64,000 nt of DNA. Source: Corallococcus sp. NCRR. GTDB taxonomy: Bacteria > Myxococcota > Myxococcia > Myxococcales > Myxococcaceae. The stretch spans positions 6,448,001-6,512,000 of the forward strand of contig NZ_CP114039.1 of NCBI RefSeq assembly GCF_026965535.1, in the 5' to 3' direction. The notes under the pieces are model-generated. The model did not search any database. It was not told the origin of the DNA and saw only the letters and a list, made by a program, of their open reading frames with translations. The translations under genes and the position numbers were made by a program. This document shows positions 58,358 to 64,000 of the stretch, one piece after another. Every line of letters begins with the position of its first letter. The first letter of the stretch is position 1.

Positions 58358-58476
58358 CAGCACCACGTCGCGGTGGGCGCTTCCCGAAGCAACCCTTTCA
58401 TCCTCACCGCGACAATGGAGCCGGCCCGCCGGTGGAACGCGATAGCAAGAGGCGGGATCCTGAACGGAGCCTCTGG

Positions 58477-60519
58477 ATGCAACCGGCGATTCACAACTTG
58501 AAGAGCGTATGGAAGGTCCTATCCGTGGGGCTGCTGGCCGCGTGGATGGGCTGTGGCGGGGATCCGATCGAGGAGCCCCTGTCCTCGCGGCAGGATGCGC
58601 TCGTGGATGGATACAACCTCGTCGTCACGGGCGTGATCCCGACCACGGTGGCCCCGCTTGGCGCTGTCACCTTCAGCGCAACCATCCAGAACGCGGGGAA
58701 CGTCGCGACGCCCGCGGGCATCGTCCATGGCCTCTCTTTCTGGGTGGACGGCACGCAGGTGTCGTGGTCGGACACGCACACGAGCTCCCTCGCGCCGGGG
58801 GCCAGCGTCACGCTCACCGCCAACTCCGGTCCTGCGGGGACGAAGGTGTGGACCGCGCCGGCCACGGCGGGGGCTCACACGCTCCTCGCGCATGTGGATG
58901 ACATCAACCGCCTGCCAGCGGAGACCAACGAGAGCGACAATCGGTACAGCGTCCCGCTGAGCGTGACGTCCGCCGCGACCTGCTCGGACCGGGTGCGCAA
59001 CGGCACCGAGACGGGCGTCGACTGCGGGCCGGACTGTGGCCCGTGTGAGTGGCCGTTTACCGCGGTGCCGCGCACCACGCTCCGGAACTCCGCGAAGCGG
59101 GTGTACGCGCACTGGCACTACTACCCGGTGTCGATGGACAACACCAACCCGACGTCCAACGACTACTACGAGCGCAACTACATCGCGGTGAACGGCGAGG
59201 GCGGAACCCACGCGGCCTACGGCGGCATGATGCGGGAGCGGCCGCTCCCCAGGCAGCCCCGCACGGAGACGGACTGGCGGCTTCGCGACGCGAAGGACGA
59301 AATCGAGCTCGCGGCCAGGATCGGCATCGACGGCTTCTATCTGAACCTGTGGACCGACAGCGACGTGAACAACGGCGCGGTGTGGACGCGGGCGAAGACG
59401 ATTGCCGACGCGGCCTCGCAGGCCGGCAACTTCGACATCATCCCCAACTTCGACATGACGATCCTGAGCACGGGGAGCCAGGCAGGGGACCAGGACCGGA
59501 TGATTCGCATCCTGGACCAGCTGAAGAGCTACACGGCGCTCCTGCGGCGGCCGGATGGGAAGTATGTCGTGGGCCTGTTCAATCCCGCCGCGCAGGGCCG
59601 GACGGCGGCGTTCTACGCCACCGTGAAGCAGCGCGCGTCGACGGAGCTGGGCATGAGCCTGTACCTGGTGCCCGTCTTCCTGGGCACCGGAAGCACGGCG
59701 CTCTTCGAGGAGTACAAGAACGTAGGGGATGCCTACGCCGGGTGGGGAACGGCCGTCCCGGTGACGACGGCGGGGTACTCCGGGAGCCTGAAGACGAAGG
59801 CGGCCGGGTACGGGAAGTCATGGATCCACCCGATGAGCAGCCAGGACTACCGGCCCAAGGACAAGGCCTTCTGGGAGGCGCGCAACTCCCTGACGCTCCG
59901 CTCCATCTGGGAGAATGTGATCGCGGACGGCCTGGACGAAGTCCAGATCGTCACCTGGAACGACCAGCACGAGCACCACAACATCCGGCCGTCGACGGGG
60001 AAGCAGTGGCCCGCGTACGACATGACCGCGTACTACATCCAGTGGTTCAAGACGGGCACGCGGCCGACCATCGAGCGCGACGTGCTGTATTACAACCACC
60101 GCATCCACAATCAGTCCCTCGTGCCAACGACCCAGACATCAGCGAACCTCGCGGTGTGCAGGGCAGGGTGCCCGGCGACGAATGAAGTGGAGCTGGTGGG
60201 CTTCCTCACGTCGGCGGGCCGGCTCGAAATCACGCAGGGCACGACGACCTACGGCGTGGACAAGACAGCGGGCGGCGTGCAGGCCATCCGGACGGCGTTG
60301 GCGGTGGGGACGCCGACCTTCCGGCTGAAGCGCTCGGGGGCCACCGTGGTGCAATTCCAGAGCATGCACCCCATCGTGGGCTCCATCGCGTACCAGGACC
60401 TGCTGTACCGCGCTGGAAGCTCGGCCCGCGCGGCGCTCCCGTCCTGCGCGACCTCCTGTTCCAACGGCGAGGCCCGCTGCCGGCTGTGCCCCGGCGAGCC
60501 GATGTGGCTGAAGCGCTGA
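58477..60519 (+). CDS. GH71-like alpha-1,3-glucanase lipoprotein with CARDB domain
   Basis: A 680-residue lipoprotein (VGLLAAWMGCGG signal). A CARDB domain (about residues 45-165: YNLVVTGVIPTTVAPLGAVTF, ETNESDNRYSVPL) is followed by a Cys linker (GVDCGPDCGPC) and a GH71-like barrel: RVYAHWHYYPVSM, ELAARIGIDGFYLNLWTD, FDIIPNFDMT, and VQIVTWNDQHEHHN as the candidate acid region. A beta-rich C-terminal domain with a Cys cluster completes it. GH71 enzymes cut alpha-1,3-glucan, a fungal wall polymer, which would suit a predator or scavenger. GGAG lies 8 bp before ATG 58477. Confidence 0.8.
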   Translation: MQPAIHNLKSVWKVLSVGLLAAWMGCGGDPIEEPLSSRQDALVDGYNLVVTGVIPTTVAPLGAVTFSATIQNAGNVATPAGIVHGLSFWVDGTQVSWSDTHTSSLAPGASVTLTANSGPAGTKVWTAPATAGAHTLLAHVDDINRLPAETNESDNRYSVPLSVTSAATCSDRVRNGTETGVDCGPDCGPCEWPFTAVPRTTLRNSAKRVYAHWHYYPVSMDNTNPTSNDYYERNYIAVNGEGGTHAAYGGMMRERPLPRQPRTETDWRLRDAKDEIELAARIGIDGFYLNLWTDSDVNNGAVWTRAKTIADAASQAGNFDIIPNFDMTILSTGSQAGDQDRMIRILDQLKSYTALLRRPDGKYVVGLFNPAAQGRTAAFYATVKQRASTELGMSLYLVPVFLGTGSTALFEEYKNVGDAYAGWGTAVPVTTAGYSGSLKTKAAGYGKSWIHPMSSQDYRPKDKAFWEARNSLTLRSIWENVIADGLDEVQIVTWNDQHEHHNIRPSTGKQWPAYDMTAYYIQWFKTGTRPTIERDVLYYNHRIHNQSLVPTTQTSANLAVCRAGCPATNEVELVGFLTSAGRLEITQGTTTYGVDKTAGGVQAIRTALAVGTPTFRLKRSGATVVQFQSMHPIVGSIAYQDLLYRAGSSARAALPSCATSCSNGEARCRLCPGEPMWLKR

Positions 60520-60531
60520 AAGCCCACTCTC

Positions 60532-60890
60532 GTGGATTTGCGGCTGACTGGCTATTGTCCTCAGCCCTTCAAGACCCAAAACCAGTACGACTCCTCCAAC
60601 GACTGGTTCAACGTGCACACTGGCAAGCGGCGGCTGTCGGGCCACTTAAAAGGCAATGGTGGCCGGAAGGTGGATGCCGATGATGATTATCACACCAGCA
60701 CGTACGGTGACCTCCACGAGTTCGAACTGGAAGGCACCCTCGGCGCCGTTCCGGAGACCACCACAATGCCCCTGCCCCTGCCCCTGCCGGGCACGTACAG
60801 GGTGAAACACGCGGGAACACGTTTTCGCAGTACGAGGGTTACCGCTGCGATGTCCGCCGCGCGTTCACCGCCGTCCGCGTCGTCAAGTAA
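60532..60890 (+). pseudogene. Possible frameshifted remnant of a small secreted-type gene
   Basis: An open frame from 60532 encodes TGYCPQPFKTQNQYDSSNDW and later TYGDLHEFELEGTLGAVPE. After a (CCCCTG)3 microrepeat near 60769-60786 the sensible frame appears to shift by one, giving NTFSQYEGYRCDVRRAFTAV and a TAA at 60888-60890. No family is recognised. It may be a relic or simply non-coding. Confidence 0.3.
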
Positions 60891-60998
60891 CGTATCCCCC
60901 GGCCGAAGTGCTCGTCTCCGACGATAGGCGCCGCCGCCGGGCCGAGCTGGCCCGTCAGCAGGAAGCGCGGGCCGGAGGGGGCGGGGAGGGGCCCCTTC

Positions 60999-61163
60999 GT
61001 GGATGGATTGCCGGGTGCAGCCGTCGCGGGCGTACGCTTCCAAGAGCGCGTGGTTGTGGACATGGTGGCGGTTCCGCTGGGGCCGCGCCTGCGTTCAGCC
61101 ATCGTCGCCACGCCTGCGTACTTCGCGAAGCATCCGCCGCCGAAGCTGCCCCAAGTTGTGGGC
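60999..61163 (+). pseudogene. Fragment of a LysR-type regulator substrate-binding domain
   Basis: The frame reads GVRFQERVVVDMVAVPLGP followed by SAIVATPAYFAKHPPP, closely matching the D-M-V-A-V-P-L-G-P...P-A-Y-x-A-x-H segment of LysR effector domains. Both the DNA-binding N-terminus and the rest of the effector domain are missing, so it is a decayed fragment. The sequence 60891-60998 and 61164-61265 shows nothing further. Confidence 0.55.
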
Positions 61164-61265
61164 GTTTTTCTCAAAGTAGGTGAGCGAGGAATGTACGAGT
61201 CTGCTGAACTCCTGTGTCGGCGAAGCGAAGTCGCCAAAGACACCAATTGGCCTTCCGTTGCAGCA

Positions 61266-64000
61266 TTATCGACGAGGTAGACTGAGTAGCCTTGCGACAA
61301 CCGCATTCGCCCTCTCCTCCGTTGCCCGCAGTCGTTCGGGAGATAGGTGCCTGAGGCGTTCGCCTTTGCGCCACTCGTCCTCCAGGGCCCCTCCTTTAGC
61401 TCGGGGATTGTCGAGACTGGATAGCCACTTTTGACAGTCCATCACCATCTGCTTCATTCCAAGCTCAGCATATTTAATCGCATTATCCTCTAGAAGCCTG
61501 CGTGCATTCTCCTGGGCACGGTGCGCTAGATGAGCTTTTGCTAGCTCATCTCTCAGCGCGCAGTTCCGACGGGCATGCTCGAGAGAAGAATGCGGTCTGG
61601 TCGCGCCTAGGTTCGGAGCCGCCAGCAGCGCCTCCAGCGTCTTAATGCCTGTCGCCGCATCTCCCGCCCATCGATACGCCTTTGCGAGTTCTAATGTACT
61701 CCAGTACTTGTCTTTCTCGTCTTGCGACACCACCTCCGTCAGTAGGCGTTGTGCGAGTAGCGGAAGTCCAAGTTCGCGCGCCACGGCAGCTGTTCGCGTG
61801 ACTATGTATGTGTCGAAATACGAACGTGCGCTCGCGAACAAGTCCATTGCTTCGGCGATGGCATCAAACGCACTCGGATCCGTCAAACTTTCCGCAGATT
61901 TAAAGAGGGCCTGAGCTAGATCGGGGCTGGTCTCCCGCAGGACGGCCTCATTTGCCCGGACGCGCCCAATGAACGATCGCAAAGTGTCGAGCACGTCCCG
62001 AGATGAGCCCACTCCATGTCGGCGAATGGCCTGTGCCGCCTCCCGCAGGAATCGCGCCTGGACGTGAGGGTTTGATTGGTGTTGGCATAGTTTCAGACCT
62101 GAGTCCAACAGGTGAACGCGCATGTTGGGTGAAACGATGCTCTCTGGAACGTCGTCCAGCCTTAGTACCAGCAAGATAAGATCTACCAATAGGTAGATCG
62201 GAAGGACTGCCGAAGATCGATCCTCCAGATCGAGAAGGAGTCGCGCACGACGAGCTGAATCCAGTGTGCTCCGGCCTCTTGCCAGCTGGAGTCTTGCTTG
62301 GGCTCGATGGATCTCCCACGCAACAATGCGGCCCCCCTTCTGAATCATCGCCGTCGAGAGAGCATCAATCGCGAGCAAGAGGTCTGTCCCTTTCGCTCGC
62401 TGTTCATCGGTGGAGTTTGGATCTCTTAGAAGCTGTTTTGCATAGTGGTGTGCAGCAGAAACCTGTTGTTCGTCTTCATCCGTGACAACATCGGTGGGCA
62501 CTCCATGTGTCTCGACGAACAGCGCAAGCTCAGTCAGAGCTGTCAGCCGGGTGAGTCTCAAATAATCTGACTTGCTCGCGGTCACCGGCCCCACCGTGTC
62601 CACTAATTGGCCGAGGGCGACCGGTGGCAGCCGAGCCACGTCTACGACCGGGTCTGACGCGATTCGTCGAAGCCCTGCCTCTACATCGGGCACGTGAGAG
62701 AGGCAGTCAATGTAAGTCTCGACCAGCGCGGCATCCTCCGCGATTGGACCACCACTCGTACGTGCCTTTCGCAGAAGGTATCGATAGCCGTTCACAAAGG
62801 ACTGAATGCGAAGCGGGTGACTCTTCAACTCGTCCGCCAAGTCTGATTGTCGAGTCCATGACAACAGCGCGTTACGCACCTCCGAGCCCACATCGACATC
62901 GCCATGAGCGTCTACCCACGCCGCGATGAGTCGGTGAATGCGCACGAACCGCTCCCCTCCCATGCCTGCGCGAAAAGCGACACCGGCGTCATTAAGCATC
63001 GCCCAATTTCGGGGAGAGCCGACCCGCAGTGGCTCGGGCAGCCACAGAATGGGAACCTGTACTTGGCCGAGGGCAATGATGAAGGCCAACCGCTTGCGGT
63101 CGAGGTCTGAAAGGCATGCCCAGGTCTTGTGAATGCCGGCTTCGATCTTCTGGTCGATTGACCCGAAATTTCCCGCGCGAAGGGTCTGCTCGAACTCCTC
63201 CAGATCGTCAGGCACGAACCCAGTGGCCTGATTGAGCCACTTGAGGCAGCTCGCGATGAGCGCGCTGTGATCTGAGAGTTCGCCAATGACACGTACCAAA
63301 TCGCGGCTCTTCGGCTCTAGCTGCGCTCCCTCCGTCGCAATCTCGAGAAACTCCTCGGCGGACGGAGCTTCAAGGCTGAAGGAGGCATCGACGTCGTTCA
63401 CCCCTGGTCCAACCAAGATACAGGCTCCCCCGGCGCCAGCTCTGAGCAAGTCCCGGATATCGAACGATGGCGCGACATCCGCGTTATCGATTACAAGAAC
63501 ACGTCCTCTACCATTTTCGACCAGCGCATCACGCACGCGGCCGACCAGGGGCTTCAACTCAAGCTTGGTAACATCCGTGACGAGGAGTTCCGCCCCAAGT
63601 TGCTGAAGGCCCTGCAACCAGACCTCCTCTGGAGTGCGGCCGTTGGAGCGAGGGAGTTCGAAGTAGGCGCCGTCTGGGTGAACGGCAGCAACCTGGCAAG
63701 CTACCTGGGTCTTGCCATCTCCTGGACGCCCTCTAAGTGCGACGCGCTGCTTGCCGCTCAAGAGTGAGTCTAGGATCTGCTTCATCTTACTGTCGAGCCG
63801 AGTAGAGCTTGCGCTGGTTGGGGGCTTTAGAGACGCTTTGCTGTTGAACGTTCGCTGTTGAAGCAAGTCGCGTATGCTCGCGATGGCAGCCAGGACCTCT
63901 TCGCTGCGATCCATCCTGAGCAGAAGCTCCGCCAGTTGGCGGTCCCGCAAACTTGGAGTGCTATTCTGGAGTCGTGAATAGGTCCAAATGCGCTCGTTAA
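61266..64000 (-). CDS. STAND/NB-ARC-like NTPase, 5' end beyond window
   Basis: The frame stays open to the right edge, so the N-terminus is missing; the first visible residues (NERIWTYSRLQNSTPSLRDR) look like the end of a helix-turn-helix or helical domain. A P-loop GRPGDGKT is encoded near 63712-63735 and a Walker B-like VLVIDNAD near 63481-63509. A winged-helix/ARC2-like part (LSDLDRKRLAFIIALGQVQV, RIHRLIAAWVDAHG) follows, then a long alpha-helical C-terminal half like TPR or other superhelical sensors. STAND ATPases act as switches in transcription control or immunity. G+C and codon use are visibly lower than upstream genes, suggesting acquisition. Confidence 0.8.
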   Translation of the reverse strand, partial: NERIWTYSRLQNSTPSLRDRQLAELLLRMDRSEEVLAAIASIRDLLQQRTFNSKASLKPPTSASSTRLDSKMKQILDSLLSGKQRVALRGRPGDGKTQVACQVAAVHPDGAYFELPRSNGRTPEEVWLQGLQQLGAELLVTDVTKLELKPLVGRVRDALVENGRGRVLVIDNADVAPSFDIRDLLRAGAGGACILVGPGVNDVDASFSLEAPSAEEFLEIATEGAQLEPKSRDLVRVIGELSDHSALIASCLKWLNQATGFVPDDLEEFEQTLRAGNFGSIDQKIEAGIHKTWACLSDLDRKRLAFIIALGQVQVPILWLPEPLRVGSPRNWAMLNDAGVAFRAGMGGERFVRIHRLIAAWVDAHGDVDVGSEVRNALLSWTRQSDLADELKSHPLRIQSFVNGYRYLLRKARTSGGPIAEDAALVETYIDCLSHVPDVEAGLRRIASDPVVDVARLPPVALGQLVDTVGPVTASKSDYLRLTRLTALTELALFVETHGVPTDVVTDEDEQQVSAAHHYAKQLLRDPNSTDEQRAKGTDLLLAIDALSTAMIQKGGRIVAWEIHRAQARLQLARGRSTLDSARRARLLLDLEDRSSAVLPIYLLVDLILLVLRLDDVPESIVSPNMRVHLLDSGLKLCQHQSNPHVQARFLREAAQAIRRHGVGSSRDVLDTLRSFIGRVRANEAVLRETSPDLAQALFKSAESLTDPSAFDAIAEAMDLFASARSYFDTYIVTRTAAVARELGLPLLAQRLLTEVVSQDEKDKYWSTLELAKAYRWAGDAATGIKTLEALLAAPNLGATRPHSSLEHARRNCALRDELAKAHLAHRAQENARRLLEDNAIKYAELGMKQMVMDCQKWLSSLDNPRAKGGALEDEWRKGERLRHLSPERLRATEERANAVVARLLSLPRR

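Overview
The base composition (about 70% G+C), the very long, repeat-rich secreted proteins, the lipoprotein and Cys-rich surface proteins, the sigma-54-type regulator, the CHAT/STAND genes and the large exopolysaccharide locus point to a myxobacterium (Myxococcaceae; Corallococcus- or Myxococcus-like). This is inferred from gene content alone. No rRNA, tRNA, CRISPR array or insertion sequence was seen.

Left part (1-18.3 kb). A giant Ig-repeat/thrombospondin-type-3 surface protein runs off the left edge on the minus strand. Two stand-alone response-regulator receivers follow. Next is a module resembling a biological-conflict (immune or cell-death) system: a caspase/gingipain-fold protein, an nSTAND NTPase with about 16 WD40 repeats, and a CHAT protein with a SIR2-like tail, the last two translationally coupled. 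Then come a trypsin-fold lipoprotein that has lost its catalytic residues, a 48-residue protein, and a secreted-toxin-like protein with two nuclear-localisation-like basic clusters.

Middle part (18.3-54.6 kb). Four paralogous minus-strand lipoproteins share an almost constant kelch-repeat head and have divergent Cys-rich tails. Two lie on each side of a 22.8-kb polysaccharide locus (25.7-48.6 kb). The locus encodes a Wzx flippase, Wzy polymerase, WbaP-type initiating sugar transferase, Wzz/Wzc-type co-polymerase, at least six glycosyltransferases, three methyltransferases, an acyltransferase, a PIG-L deacetylase, a GT26 enzyme, a type I phosphodiesterase-like protein, a nucleotidyltransferase-like protein, a STAS protein and an NtrC-type enhancer-binding protein. 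Genes sit in alternating blocks. All four divergent intergenic regions inside the locus carry the same inverted repeat (TCTCA-N3-TGAGA), and -24/-12-like sequences face both ways. The simplest reading is one regulon controlled by the resident NtrC-type protein, whose phospho-acceptor Asp is replaced by Glu.

Right part (54.6-64 kb). A secreted or surface hypothetical protein, a monofunctional peptidoglycan transglycosylase, a periplasmic hypothetical protein and a GH71-like alpha-1,3-glucanase lipoprotein are followed by gene debris, including a LysR fragment. A STAND-type NTPase of visibly lower G+C runs off the right edge and may mark the edge of an acquired segment.
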